A stretch of DNA of 64,000 nucleotides from contig OY747702.1 of assembly GCA_963556495.2 (NCBI GenBank), forward strand, positions 57,347,286 through 57,411,285, written 5' to 3'. Positions 23,203 to 34,649 of the stretch are shown piece by piece. Position 1 is the first letter of the stretch; every line of letters starts with the position of its first letter. The stretch is from Valencia hispanica (Eukaryota; Chordata; Actinopteri; Cyprinodontiformes; Valenciidae). A model generated the notes under the pieces. It worked only from the letters and a program-made list of their open reading frames with translations. It had not been told where the DNA came from and searched no databases. The translations under genes and the position numbers were made by a program.

Positions 23203-25492
23203 ATGGGGTCAGTGGGGAAGCTGGCTCCCTGGGAAGACATTTTGTCTCCCAGTCCTTCCCTCCCCATCCCCGAACACCTCTGTCCACCCGCTCCATCACT
23301 TTACCACTCATATAGGGTCTTGGGGCATGGGCACATCAATGGAGTGCGAGGTGGGGTTTCCCTCCTCGCTGTCCCGTGGCGTCTTGGGTCCCAATTTTAA
23401 TATACAACTTAGACACTCCCACTTATAACATTTTCATGTGACACACATGTAGGGACTTTGGGGTGGGCACACTTTTCGGCATCCAGAGGGGGAGCGGTTC
23501 AATCAGCTTCACCTCTGGTGCCGGTGCCCACTGTTAAACCACATATAGACACTGAGGGCTCGGGGTGGGAGTTGGGGGATGTGTGGCTGCCTTCCCCACA
23601 TCCCACCCCTCTGTTTTAAATGCACATTATAACAACACGCATCAACACCATACTCGAGCGGGAGGACAGAGGCTAGGGGTCTTCTCACACCCCTGTTCGC
23701 TACGGGCCATCAGGGGTTGGGGTCCGGAGGAGGAACAGGTGGTCTGGTCGGGGTCCTGGGCTGTCGGGCTGCTTCGCCACTGTGTGGCCCATGGCGGTCT
23801 GCTTGTCTCCGTCCTAGAAGGTAGGGGGTCCATCTCCCAGGTTCGGGGGCTGGTGGCTCTACTGGGGCATAGGTACCTGGACCTGGGAGCATGAAGTTTG
23901 TGTGGGGTGTGTGAGTGAGGGTACAGCGTCATTTCTTGGGTGTCTTGGTGAGTTAGTGAGAATGTATGTGTTTAAGAGGGAGGGAACGTATGACTGTGTC
24001 TGCATGTCTTTGTCTGCTTGTCAGATTGGGTCTTGGGCTGCCCTCTCGCCTGGCGCACCTCAGGCCTTACATTTAATGGGGGGTGGTCAATCCGGTTCGG
24101 ACCTGGTGCGTGCCTGGCCGGGCCTGGGGGGGCCTGTGTGTCGGTCGGCCGATGCGCTGGGCCGATATCTTCCTTTGGTTGGTTGGGGCACCTCTTTTAG
24201 GGGTGCCAGGTTTGGGATTGTTGGGTGGTGCCTGCTCGGTTGCTTGGCGGGATACGGATCCAGCGTCTCTGCTCGTTCAATAACCTGTTCTGTGCGCACC
24301 GTGCGTGGTCGGTTCATTGGCGGGTTGGACCGGCCCTGGCCTTTGTTGGATGCCTTGTCTCGGCGCTCTGTGTTGCATGGGATCAGGACTCGGGAGCTGG
24401 TACAACTTGGTGTCCAGGTGCTGGCTGAGCTCGGCCTGGGGATGCCGTCCGTCCGCTGCGGCTATCAGTGGGGCACCCTGACGTGGGGCAGGGGTGGGCC
24501 GCTGGGATGTTGGCGGTGGGGATTGGCCCGGGGTGGTGGCGGTGCGTGGTGCCCGGCCGCTCATCGGCCGGTCCCTTGTCGGGTCCCTGCTGGGGGGTGG
24601 GGCGCCCCTGGGCCCCTGCTCTCCCGGTCCATGGACCAGCCCGCCCTGGCGCGGCTGGTTGCCGGCGGGGCCCGTGAGCTCGTCACTGCTGCCCCCCGGG
24701 CCCCTGCATAGTAGCCGCTGGACGTTCCCCTGGGGTAATCCTTTGCTCCTCTCTTAGGGGATGCGGTCGGCCCCGCCCGGGTCCGCCTGGGGCTCGGGAG
24801 GTCCTTTGGACGTCTTGGCTCCGATCTCCTTCATGTCTGCATCGATTCCTGGTAGACAGATTGATGCCAGCTCACACCAGCTATCGAACACTCTTATGGA
24901 GAAACCTTATATGCACCAGCATGCTCACACACACACATAGATGTGGGGTCTCTGGTGTTTACAGATATATTCTTGGGCTGAGGTTATCATTACTAGAGCT
25001 TGATTGATCGGTACCATGAGTTTTTCTGTGACATTGTTGTTGTATTTTTATATCCATTTTTGTGTGATGTGGTTGTTCAGTTCTTAGTTCACGATGTTTG
25101 GTTTGTTTTGTCGATGTTCCTTTTTCCTTTTTTTGTTTTGTTTAGTTTTTTCCCCTCTCTTTGGGTATGGAGGCAGACTTCAATGTTTTCCCGTGTTTTC
25201 TTTGTTCCCATTCCTCTCTTGTATTTTCAACTCACCCTCTCTTATGACTTTTTGTTACCTACCTCTCTTCTTCATCTTCTTTCTTTCTTCCCCTTAATTT
25301 TCCGTCTCTGGGTCCATAACATCAGGAAATAAAACCCCCAGCAATTCATAATAAGGATTTTTCACACATATATCAAGTGGAGTACTATAGCAAAAGCTGT
25401 AGTGCTCCGCTTGTGAAAGTAAATCTGTTGGGCTTCTACTTGGTACTCGGACACAAATTCTGAGCTCCACACTGCCAAACAGAAAAAAAAAA
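23203..25492 (+). mobile_element. GC-rich LINE copy with long target duplication
   Basis: AAAGACTGGATATCTAT occurs at 23,186-23,202 and again at 25,493-25,509, directly after a run of A (about 25,482-25,495). This is a target-site duplication of 14-17 bp (the leading A's merge with the tail) plus a poly-A tail: the mark of LINE-driven retrotransposition on the plus strand. Inside, 23.2-24.8 kb is extremely GC-rich and G-biased, and 25.0-25.3 kb is T-rich. The layout resembles the 3' untranslated regions of some fish L1-type LINEs, from memory. ORFs of up to 269 codons occur here on both strands but are Gly/Trp/Arg-rich composition artefacts. I see no RT motif, so the copy is 5' truncated or carries only non-coding sequence. 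Confidence 0.7.
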
Positions 25493-25509
25493 AAAGACTG
25501 GATATCTAT

Positions 25510-25889
25510 GAACATCTTATTTTAGTCCTCATTTATTCCAGAGATATATTTTAAAATCTGGACCTTTTTAGCCCATATGTCCTTTTCAAATTTAGCTTAA
25601 GAAAGGAGACTGAAAGTCAGGTTTGGTTAAATGTTAGATTGACACTGTCACTCAAGACAAAAGTTAGGTTAGCATGTACCTACAGACGCTTCGTATAATT
25701 TATTCAAGAAACTGAAGAGAAAACAAAAAAGGGAAATAACTTAAACATTTATTTCTGTAGTTCGTTTGTTGTGATGCAAAGGGAGGAACGTTAGTTTCAT
25801 GGGTTATTTTATTGATGGCAGTGAGGAAAAAATGCTTGTGTTCTTGGGGTCTTTTGAACAGAGGTGGCCTCAAACAAATAGTCAAAGTT
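25510..25889. other. No gene recognised
   Basis: No family-like ORF or repeat boundary was seen. Confidence 0.4.
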
Positions 25890-26095
25890 TATGAGGTAAA
25901 GGTCAAGTTCAAATGTATTTATACAGCACTTTTACAGCAAGCTGTACAAGAAAAAACAAAAGCACTAATAGAAACAATCAATCAAAGGAAAAAACATACT
26001 ACAAATAAAATGTAAAAACTACAAGCACAGAAAAAATTAAACAAGATAAGTTAAGAAAAACAATTAATCACAAAAATATGAAATAGATAAGATGG
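25890..26095 (-). mobile_element. L2-type LINE 3' end
   Basis: AATGTATTTATACAGCACTT followed by an A-rich stretch with many CAATCAATC- and ACAAATAAAA-like segments is the reverse complement of an L2 3' untranslated region (compare 31,655 and 37,470). Truncated, non-coding. Confidence 0.6.
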
Positions 26096-26363
26096 GGTTT
26101 ATGAGCTGGTAGTAACTTCAGACATCCAATTAAATGAGGTTCAACCACAAGAAGATAAACATTTAAGAAAAATGATTGATTGGGTTGGGCATCGTTTGAA
26201 TTTGTACGATTCCGGTTCCTATTCCGATTCCTTGTTTAGATTCCGGTTCCAAGCGATTTTCGAATCCGATTCTCTCAAGAAACAGGGTCAAAAAACTTTG
26301 CATATTTTAAATGAGCTAGCTACCCATACAGTAGGTCATCTACTTGATAAAATAGTCTGAACT

Positions 26364-27463
26364 TGTCATGATCTGTGGATGGAGGACCCAAAAAGCAACA
26401 AGATTATAAACAAATGATTTAACTAAACAAGAAAACAAGGAACTTACACGGGGATGCAGGAGAACCAGAAAATACAGAGACAGGGGGAACAGGAAATATT
26501 GATGAGGAACCAGCGAGTAGGGACTGAATAAGAGCTGTTTAAATACTGAGCAGGGAGTGAGGAAATGGCAGAGAAACTTGAGGACTAATTAGTGGGAAGC
26601 AGTTGCAGGCGAGAGGGAGAGAACAGGTGGAGGCAATCAGCAGCTGGGGAAGAGAGGCAGAATAGTAAGGAGGAAAACAAGTGGAATAACAGGAGGGGAG
26701 ATTGGACAGAAAATTACTTTGAAGAAGCTAAACTGAATAAAGATGTTAGGATCCTGTGTTCTGCTGGTGTTTCTGCTGTGTGTGTGTGTGTGCTCTCCTA
26801 CCTTCTCTGCAGGGGCGTGGGTGATTGGCGACAGGTGCAGCTCGTTCAGGCTCATCTCTCCAGCTTTAAAAGAGGAAGGAAGGCTGCAAGCTGACGCCAG
26901 ATTGTTCTCGCTTCCAGCGTGGTAGTAGACGGCCAACCTTTGCTCTAGAGAAGTTTATCTCCCAGATCCCTGTGTGCTTATTCTTCCTGGTTTTCTCACA
27001 GATCCTGATCCAGACTCCTTTGTCCTCCTCTGATCTCCATTCCATCGGCGATACTTCCTGGAAACAACTTACCTTCACTCTGGATTCCCTCCTGGTCAGC
27101 TTCTGCCTCGTTTCCTCCGCTGGTCTGCCTTTTCTCCATCTGCCTGTTCGTCTGCCCGCTCCACCTGCAAACACACACAGCCTTGCACAAGATCAGCCTC
27201 CACCTACCTCTGCTACTGGATCCTACTTGCCTTTCCCAAAGACCAAACGCCTCAGTCATCTTTCCTCCGCCTGCCATCTTGGACCCATTCCCTGGCGTTC
27301 CTCAGAGACTTTCACATTCACTAATTGTTAAATAAATATTTTTCATCATATCCAAACTGTGTTCTGATTTTGCTGCTGCCTTTTGATACATAAAACCCTG
27401 CAAACATGACAAAAGAAAAGAAATAACTGAGACTCAACAGACAAACACCTAAGAACTATGACA
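26364..27463 (-). mobile_element. Solo LTR (outer), interrupted by a second LTR
   Basis: Starts TGTCATGATC and ends ACTATGACA, the inverted TG..CA termini of an LTR, and is flanked by a perfect 5-bp duplication GAACT (26,359-26,363 and 27,464-27,468). Minus orientation is suggested by a TATTTAAACAG box and by the downstream U5-like segment ending in the AGATCATGACA terminus. No internal retroelement sequence adjoins it, so it is a solo LTR left by recombination. A younger LTR sits inside it. Its own length is about 427 bp. Gypsy/ERV class is likely but not proven. Confidence 0.85.
26744..27411 (+). mobile_element. Solo LTR (inner)
   Basis: Starts TGTTAGGATCC and ends AAACATGACA, flanked by a perfect 5-bp duplication AAAGA (26,739-26,743 and 27,412-27,416). 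Length 668 bp. It contains a short (GT)n run near 26,780, a TTTAAAAG box near 26,862 and AATAAA-type signals at about 27,331, so transcription would read on the plus strand, opposite to the LTR it interrupts. No coding region. Confidence 0.9.
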
Positions 27464-28280
27464 GAACTTCTCCATAATTTTTAACCCTATGAACCTTTTA
27501 CTTTACTATTAATTTCTCACAGGGCTGTTTTCAACTAGCATCTAAATGTCAAATCTCTTGATTTTGATATAAATATTACACATTTTCTTTTCAAAGGGGT
27601 ACAATTTTTACAGAGCTTTATTTTTTGAAAATCTTATGAAAACAGATTTCCAAACACCCTGAATGTCTGATGTTGCCGGAACCTGAACATGCAGCATGTG
27701 CTCTCACTGATGGGCAATCCTGGTGCAGAATATTGAACAAACAATAACGAACAACTTCTACAAACCAGGCAAGAATAGCAGCAGGTACATTATGAAATCA
27801 TAAACCTTTCTGTGGAACTCTTCTACGTGTTGGATGGACATTTTTCCCTTTGGCTACAATGGTGAACAGAGAAAGCGGAGCACATCGCGGAGTATTGTCA
27901 ACTACCTGGCTAACGTTAGCAATCTCAGGTCGTTTGTCTATGAAAAAAAAATACACGAGCTAACGTTAGCTTGATATTTACATTTGAGTTGAACAACGGT
28001 TCAAGTATAATTTGTTTGCTCCCTCAATGTTGACATAAGACATATTTTACTGTTTTACTTACCGGATTTGGACTGCAGTACGGTGCTAGGTGATATGCTT
28101 TTCTTACAAGTGATGCACTGAGCTGAGTTGTTACTTTGCTTGCTAAAGTGAAGCCACACTTTACTATACTTTGATTGCGTGGTAATGTTAACACTTCTGG
28201 CGGATTCTTCTTCGTTGGTATTTGGCGGGTTCTTCTTCCGGTTTGTGAACCGGGTATTGAAACTAGGAATTTGAATTTAA

Positions 28281-29222
28281 AGTGTAACTGAACCCCATGA
28301 AAAATCATAACCCCGCCCCCAGATAGCTTTTGAAAAATTCTACAAAGTGGGCGGTGCCAGGAGGCACGGAGGGGTATGGCCAAGTGTTGAGGAAAAGCGG
28401 AGGGGGGAACGTGGGGGTGTGTTCCGGAGGACAGTGACAGCTCGCTTAATGTGACACTGAAACATGGACAGTGACCAGAGCGACGTTGACAGTTTTGCGA
28501 CTGATCGATCTGATCAACATTCATCTGTTTTGAACGTTAGCCTATGTTAGCATCACCACTCAGAGACTGGACTCCTCCTGTCTCCCTCTGCCTCAGCAGC
28601 ACCGACCTTGGGCGGCGCTGGCTCGGTGCCCTGAGCCAGCGGATCTCCTCCGTCGTCACCGGACATAGAGGAGTAGAGGGAGGCTTTATGGAGCCCAGCG
28701 GTCGCGAGCCGCATTAATTAGAGCCGCTGGTTCAGGGTGCTGAGTCAGCGCTGTCCGAGGCTGGCGCTGCTGCTGAAGGAGAAAGAGACAGGATGGTCCC
28801 AGTCTCTGAATGGTAATGCTAACATAGGCTAACATTCAAAACAGTATGTTAGCTATGCTAACTAAGTGCTAATGTGATAATAATGGTAACCTGAAAAACG
28901 CAATCCAACTCCAAACTCGCCACGGGGGGGGGCGGTATGTCTGATAGTTTTATACCCAACCCCACGGGGCCATGCTGTGACACAGTCAATGCCTGTGACG
29001 TAGAGATGTACCGCTCTCCACCAATCACAAAATTCAAATGCAGTAGCCACAGTTCAACCCTAAGGGGGCAGCACTAAGACGTTTTTAGACCAAAAAGTGT
29101 AGAATTATACAAGTTTACACCAAAGTGTAAAAAAATCCCCAGAAACTGAAAGACTGCATTGGTGAAGACCCATTTATACAGTTTAGAAGCAAGAAGCAGT
29201 TGTTTTGGGGTTTAGTTACTCT
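28281..29222. mobile_element. TTAA-flanked element, copy 2 (complete)
   Basis: TTAA at 28,277-28,280 and 29,223-29,226; termini AGTGTAACTGAACCCC and (inverted) AGAGTAACTAAACCCC. Length 942 bp. The first 240 bp align with copy 1 (19,600-19,825 plus 15,862-15,884). A palindromic insert occupies 28,525-28,844. No transposase frame is evident: the 166-codon ORF at 28,024-28,524 crosses the element boundary and is not a gene. It fits a T2/Kolobok-like non-autonomous family. Confidence 0.82.
28525..28844. repeat. Foldback segment inside the TTAA element
   Basis: The left arm begins CTGTTTTGAACGTTAGCC and the right arm, inverted, reads CTGTTTTGAATGTTAGCC; the arms continue for about 65 bp through CAGAGACTGG and CCTGTCTC with few mismatches. 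The loop of about 190 bp is GC-rich and has inner symmetry (a GCTGGCTCGGTGCCCTGAGC stretch and its partner). Copy 1 lacks this segment, so it may be a separate foldback insertion or a part lost from copy 1. Confidence 0.7.
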
Positions 29223-29313
29223 TTAAAAATGTGAACGAGTCCGGCAGAATCTGAAAATGAGTCCTGGTTCCAATCGATGCTTGATGCTCGATGCCCAACT
29301 CTAATCGTGATAT

Positions 29314-29382
29314 ATATCAATATTAACTGATATAAAAAATATTATCATGATAAATAATTTTTCCATATCGCCCAGCCCTAGT
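29314..29382. mobile_element. hAT MITE fragment
   Basis: Ends with ATATCGCCCAGCCCTAG, the inverted form of the TAGGGCTGGGCGATAT terminus, preceded by an AT-rich body. The other end is missing at the junction with the neighbouring element. Confidence 0.6.
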
Positions 29383-31317
29383 TAAAACCATTTCTCATAG
29401 CACAGGGAGTTATTAAGTCCTCTGCAATTCTGTATGGCTTACTGTGCCAATTGTTAATAAATGTTGAATTGAGCATTTGCAGATATTTGGTGTAACAACA
29501 CTAAAGGCAATATATGCTTTTGTTTTATTTTCTGTTAAGCATTTTTCCGGGAGACACGTCAAAAACCAATCCATAGGAAATCCCTTAATGACCTTAACTG
29601 TCAGTCTTCCTGTAGAATAAATATTCCAAGGGTGCACAATTTAAAGTGATCCTAGTTTCATTGTTTTGGCTGCCAGTCAACATGACCCAGCAGTGACCCC
29701 ATAAAAACCACCTGGCACAGGCTGGATGCCACCTAAACACTGCCGTATGTATAATAATCTATAATTACCAGTTAAACCTTGACAGAGGTTGTCCTGTTCT
29801 GTTGTGCTTGAGATCCAGTGTGCCCATGTTAAGCTGTCAGCCCCAGCTCAGAAAGCTGTGTTTCTTTAGCCAAGATTCATCCAAAGAGCTTTATAGATAA
29901 TAAAGTAAATATAATGTGTTAACCATTAAGAATGAAACATTTAGAATTTAAAGGGAGGTAAGCCCTGCAGACTGTACTGTCCTTTGCAGCAGCCTGCTGT
30001 GTGCTAACGGCTACATATTAACAATGTAATAATCCTATTTGATTTTCTGCAGTTTAATAGATACACTGGGTTTGAGTCAGGATCAATTTTCTCTCAAACT
30101 GTAAAAGTCATTTTATTCATTGAATTACAACTAGTACCTGCCTTACCTCTGAAGCAGTTGTGCTGCTGTGAGATAATACCGTGTTTTTGTGCAGAAGAAT
30201 TGCTTTATACTTTAACTGAGATCATATTTTATGCATTTAATTGCTCAAAGCCTTGTACAACTGTTAGTTTATTATAAATGATATAACTGAACACAGCAAG
30301 GTTTTTGACCCCCTTTTTAGCCACCTAATTTAAGTTCACTGCACTGTTCTTGTTTTTCTGCCTCACATGACTTATGAAACAGCTACTCAGATACTGTTCA
30401 GATATTTTTGGCCCAGAATATAATTGGCTTATGCACAATTTTGCATATCCAAGGTCTATAGTTCTTCTCTACTTTTTGCTCTGATGGAGTCATTGTGTAT
30501 ACAGAATTTTCCCTTACATTGATACTTTGCGCATTTAGAATTCATTTTACCTCTGGAGGACTTAATTATTTCTGTTACTTGTTTCCAGATAGCAGTTTAT
30601 TATAAAATTATGGTTGTGTTCTTTGTTATTTTTCCACCTGCTGAATTGTGGGACAAACAATGTATTTACATTGTATGCCAATTATTATCATGCGGTTAAT
30701 GGCTGCATGCCATAACAACGAATAGAGTGCAGTTCAGCAAATGGAGTTAATTTTTTAAATATAATTCCATCAAATTTGGCCCAAAAATCTGGCCCAAATA
30801 GTAAAGTGGACCAATGCAAAAAAACAAAAAACACAGTAAAGCCCAAATTGATTAATACCCCTGTCAGATTTTAATTAAAAATTATTTCTTATTCAAACAA
30901 GAAGACGTGAGGTATCTATAAAAGATAATAAAGCTAAGTAAAATGAGGATCAATAAAAAAATAAATTATTGACGCTTTATTAAAAGATACATCGAAAAGG
31001 ATTCCTATGCTTCTCAATAATCAGTGGATGAATCTTTTTTGCCATTACAGTCTGTTTCGGTAATTGCTGAGTACCTTTTTGCATGTTTCCATGTATTTTG
31101 ATGATTTGTCTTTTGTGATGAACTTCAAGTTTGAACGCACTCTTGCCATCACCCTAATCTTTAGCTCCATCTGAAGATTCCCCATAAGATTCAAACAAGG
31201 ACTCTGGCTGAGGTGCTCTAAAATGTTAATATTGCATTCAATCAGATGAAACAGGTTGGTAGAAAATTTTACTTTGAACCTAAATCTACCTGATATATGA
31301 AAAATTTGGGGCTGCAC
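29383..31317. other. Single-copy-looking DNA, no gene recognised
   Basis: Even composition with no transposon ends. 30,590-30,750 has the mixed-complexity, homeobox-site-rich look (CAATTATTATCATGCGG, GGTTAATGG) often seen in vertebrate conserved non-coding elements, but conservation cannot be judged from one sequence. Confidence 0.4.
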
Positions 31318-31362
31318 TGTACATTCATTTTCTACACCTGCTTATCCTTGCTAGAAACAGGT
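31318..31362 (-). mobile_element. Short RTE-like LINE end
   Basis: CATTCATTTTCTACACCTGC followed by TTATCCTTG is the reverse complement of the common RTE-like 3' end. Only about 45 bp. Confidence 0.45.
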
Positions 31363-31649
31363 GGTAGCATCTTAAGGTAGCTCTGATCTGTTCTCTTTCT
31401 AGACTTTTGCTCATAATTGTTAAGGTTGAGGTGTTGCATGTTTGGACAATTATTCCCTCTGGTTCTGGACGCCGTGCAGCTGAAATAAATCTTGCTGTGT
31501 TTTTAACTTATTTACAGTTTTGATGCAAAAACATGGCAACAAGGTGTTGTTATAGCTGCAACCAGCTGTTTAGCATTTCCAAAGCTCAAATAACCCCTGA
31601 CCTAAGACCCCAAATCCCAGAGGAGTTGAAAAGGAGGCTTCATAGAGCA

Positions 31650-32197
31650 GGTAAGGCAAGGTTAATTTATTTGTATATCTCACTTTCAGCAACAAGGCAA
31701 TTAAAGGTGCTTTGGGGGATTATGGAATAAAACAAAAGCAGTGATAAAACAACAATAAAACCATAAAACACAACATCAGAAACACAAAGAACAATAAAAC
31801 ATACTACCTGTTATGACATTCCAGCTATTGTTAATCAATTACTCCAAGGCATCATTAAACAGATGGATTTTTATCCTTGATTTAAAGGAACTCAATGTTT
31901 CAGCAGCTTTGCAGTGGTCTGGACGTTTGTTACAGATAAGAGCATTGAAATTGAAAGTTGCTTTTCCATGTTTGGTTCTGATTCTAGGGATGCTAAGTAG
32001 ACTAAAATTAGAAGACCTGATTGGTTGGTGGGGAGGTTGTTATAATGACAACAGATCTTCTACATACTTGGATGCCAAGCCATTCGGTAATTTATAAACT
32101 AGTATTTAGAAGTCTATTCTCTGAGCTACTGGGAGCCAGTGTAAGGACTTAAGAACTGGAGTGATATGCTCTACTTTCCTGGTTCTAGTGAGGACGC
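31650..32197 (-). mobile_element. L2-type LINE 3' portion
   Basis: Aligns by eye with 37,470-37,985: GGCAAGGTTAATTTATTTGT and CACTTTCAGCAACAAGGCA at the 3' end, then reverse-complement coding sequence for the C-terminal part of an L2 ORF (ACTGGGAGCCAGTGTAAGGA encodes the HW-LPV region). 5' truncated near 32,197. Frames are broken. Confidence 0.75.
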
Positions 32198-33021
32198 AAG
32201 TTCAAATCATCTCTTCTATTCGTTATAATGAGCAAGGATCATATCCCTTACTCAGACGTCTCTCTGCACAACTTTCTAACCATACTGTCAGACGGAGATT
32301 TAAATAGGAGCCGGAAAAGCAAATGAGGTTGATTAGCAGAGCTTGCTAACAACTGATGGTGTCTTCCAGGAAATGTTACTGTGGAATATGTTCTCTCCTG
32401 CTGGGAAAATTAAGTTGTTAGTCTGTAGTCAGAGGCCTCTTCTGATTTTTTGCAGGACTGACTGCTATGGCAGATCCTTCCTGCACAGAGCATCACCATC
32501 CACAATTTAACATTTTCTAAAAGTAAAGCTGACCATTCCTTCTTAACAATAGAGGCAATAGATGGCTTATTTGTTTATCAACACAGCGGATGCACGCTCA
32601 ACCTGGCTGCAGAGAGAGCCGGCAGTTTACATAGCTCTGGTTCTCATTGTTATTATTTGCAGTTGCAGTGTTTTTTAGCTATGTTAGCTTGTTAGTTAGC
32701 CAAGGAGGCTTACCTGATATGAAGTAATCGCTGCAGATTGTTGCATTGTTAATCATCTGCTCGTTGCAATAGCTTCTTTTGACAGCTTGCAACCAATGTC
32801 GTCTTTTGTTTGCCTTGAAAGGGGTGCGAATTCATGGATTCTATAGAATTTGCATGTTTTGTTATTTTTATCCAAGCAATTTGTGCAACCAACAGGACAA
32901 GAGATGATCGCGTCTCTGACCACAGGCGACACACGTAGTAGAGCAGGGAATGATGTAGACCGATAATCCCTCCATGTGGCCTGCGACTAAGAGAGACATT
33001 CACACAACACGTTGTGCTTAT
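32198..33021. other. No gene recognised
   Basis: No family-like ORF. GTTAGCTTGTTAGTTAGC near 32,683 is a short internal repeat. Nothing else stands out. Confidence 0.4.
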
Positions 33022-33036
33022 AAATAAAAACATTCT

Positions 33037-33231
33037 TTTTTTATTTAAAGGTTTTTTGGACCTGAGTGGCCTTTATTGACAGTGGACAGAGTTTTGAAGG
33101 GGGAGAGAGGTGGGGGAGGACATGTGGCAAAGGTCGCCTGGGATGGGACTTGAACCAGGGACGGCTGCGTTGAGGACTGAGGCCTCTGCACATGGGGTGC
33201 CTGCTCTAACCACTGCGCCACGCGACGCCCC
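33037..33231 (-). mobile_element. tRNA-derived SINE with target duplication
   Basis: On the minus strand the head carries A box GTGGCGCAGTGGTTAG (33,206-33,221) and B box GGTTCAAGTCC (33,146-33,156). The body has CTCCCCCACCTCTCTCCCCC and the tail TCAATAAAGGCC. It is flanked by AAATAAAAACATTCT (33,022-33,036) and AAATAAATACATTCT (33,232-33,246), a 15-bp duplication with one mismatch. The same SINE superfamily occurs at 43.9 kb. Confidence 0.9.
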
Positions 33232-33246
33232 AAATAAATACATTCT

Positions 33247-34649
33247 AAGTCAGAATTTGGGATCAACATTTTTATTGTAGCTTTTGTCTGTGCAAAAGCG
33301 AGACCACACACCACTTTTCCCCATGAGAAAGAAGTAAAATATAGCACAAGGGGGAAAGAAGCCACACACCATACAGATGACAAGGTGACACTGCTGCATG
33401 TGCTCCACTCCTGACTCTGTACACAACTCTGGAGTACAAACATTCTGGCACTCTGGCCACTCAGAAAGCATTATACTTGTTGTTGGAAGAAGCATTGCGC
33501 TCATAGAACATCAGGTAGTAGGTGGCTGCGTGGGATGAAATGCCTGAAATAAGTTATGGCCGCAATTATGGAGGCTAAAGTGGTGTGGCACACGACTGTG
33601 TCTCTATTGCTCATTTCTTTTATTTACTCTGAGTGGCTAAATGAATGAGAAGCCATCTTGCTATTTGTGTTCATGCCTTTCATTTTACCAACAGTATCAA
33701 GTGGTGCCCTAAACTGCTGTCTGCTAAACAAGTGAATAATGAAGATTTAGATAACCAATTAGGACCTTAAACAAACTCCTCACTTGATCCAGCAGAGCAC
33801 AGTTTGCAGTTTCAGCACAGCTCTGTGGGATGATCTATTGCCATGTACATATTCCCAGATATCATCTGGACTCATTTGTCAAAGTAAGCATATATAATGA
33901 AAAATTATATCTGTAAGGCAATGTATATGCCGAGCTCAGGGGCATTGTGTTCTCACTTCACCTTTGTGTCTTTTCTCTGAGTCTCTGGCTGATGGGAACA
34001 AACAACATGTATGCTGAAAAACAAAAGTACAACAACATGAGGGGTTCTTTAATGTAATTTTCCATTATTTCCCACATGCATTCTTCATTCTAGTGCTTTC
34101 ACATCACCGCTGGCACTACGGACAGCCTACAAGAGATGCCTGCTGTTATTTATTATGCCTTAATAACTGCATGCCTGCCAAGTTGGAAAGTGGTCAATAA
34201 GAAAAAGTGGCTGTGAAAGTGCTTCGTATTAAATGTGTCAGTGGTTGTTGAAAATAGAGTGTGCCTCACTGCTCTGGGAGGCGAAGAAAAACTGCATTTG
34301 TATAAGGTTCACACTCAACCCTTATTTGACATGCATTGGAGTTTAGTTGTAGTGTTTAGTCAGAAAGATATTTTGCTTGGTTTGGAACCGGCAAAGCGAG
34401 AACAGATCTTTGCAAAGTGGATGGGCCTTTCGATAATACAAGTTTTGACACTAAAGGAATGAAATCAAAATGCATGCCTGACAGAAGAAATGAAGTTATA
34501 AGATTAACATTATGTATATTTTAGCTACTCCATATTTTATAACATTCATGTTTACAAAGGGTGTGGAGAAACAGTTTGTGTGTGTTTTTGAATTTCTCTG
34601 AAGACATTAGGAACAAAGACCTTTAGTCTCTTCCTCTCTCTATGTATAC
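33247..34649. other. Single-copy-looking DNA, no gene recognised
   Basis: No family-like ORF or transposon end. 33,650-34,170 is of even complexity and could hold regulatory sequence, which cannot be tested here. Confidence 0.4.

Larger units (their letters stand above)
26172..29313. mobile_element. hAT-like element carrying later insertions
   Basis: The left end GGGTTGGGCATCG (26,177) and, inverted, the right end CGATGCCCAACTCTA (up to 29,313) match the termini of a common fish hAT MITE; both are followed inward by the GATTCCGGTTCC / GGTTCCAATCG segment. Between them lie a nested pair of LTRs (26,364-27,463), about 800 bp of unassigned sequence (27,469-28,276), and a TTAA element (28,281-29,222). 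I could not find an 8-bp duplication, and the right flank is another MITE fragment, so the two ends may have been brought together from separate copies. Confidence 0.55.

Noticed and set aside
23902..24711. 269-codon ORF, the longest in the window
   Set aside because: It lies in G-rich LINE sequence with long ORFs on both strands at once. The protein is dominated by Gly, Trp, Arg and Leu with no domain pattern, so it is a composition artefact.
26972..27331. 119-codon Pro/Ser-rich ORF
   Set aside because: It lies wholly inside a solo LTR whose sequence is explained by U3/R/U5 structure.
28024..28524. 166-codon minus-strand ORF
   Set aside because: It crosses the boundary of the TTAA element at 28,281 and its reading includes the terminal repeat; not a conserved gene.
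33146..33231. tRNA gene on the minus strand
   Set aside because: The boxes belong to a SINE head with flanking target duplications; no intact acceptor stem.
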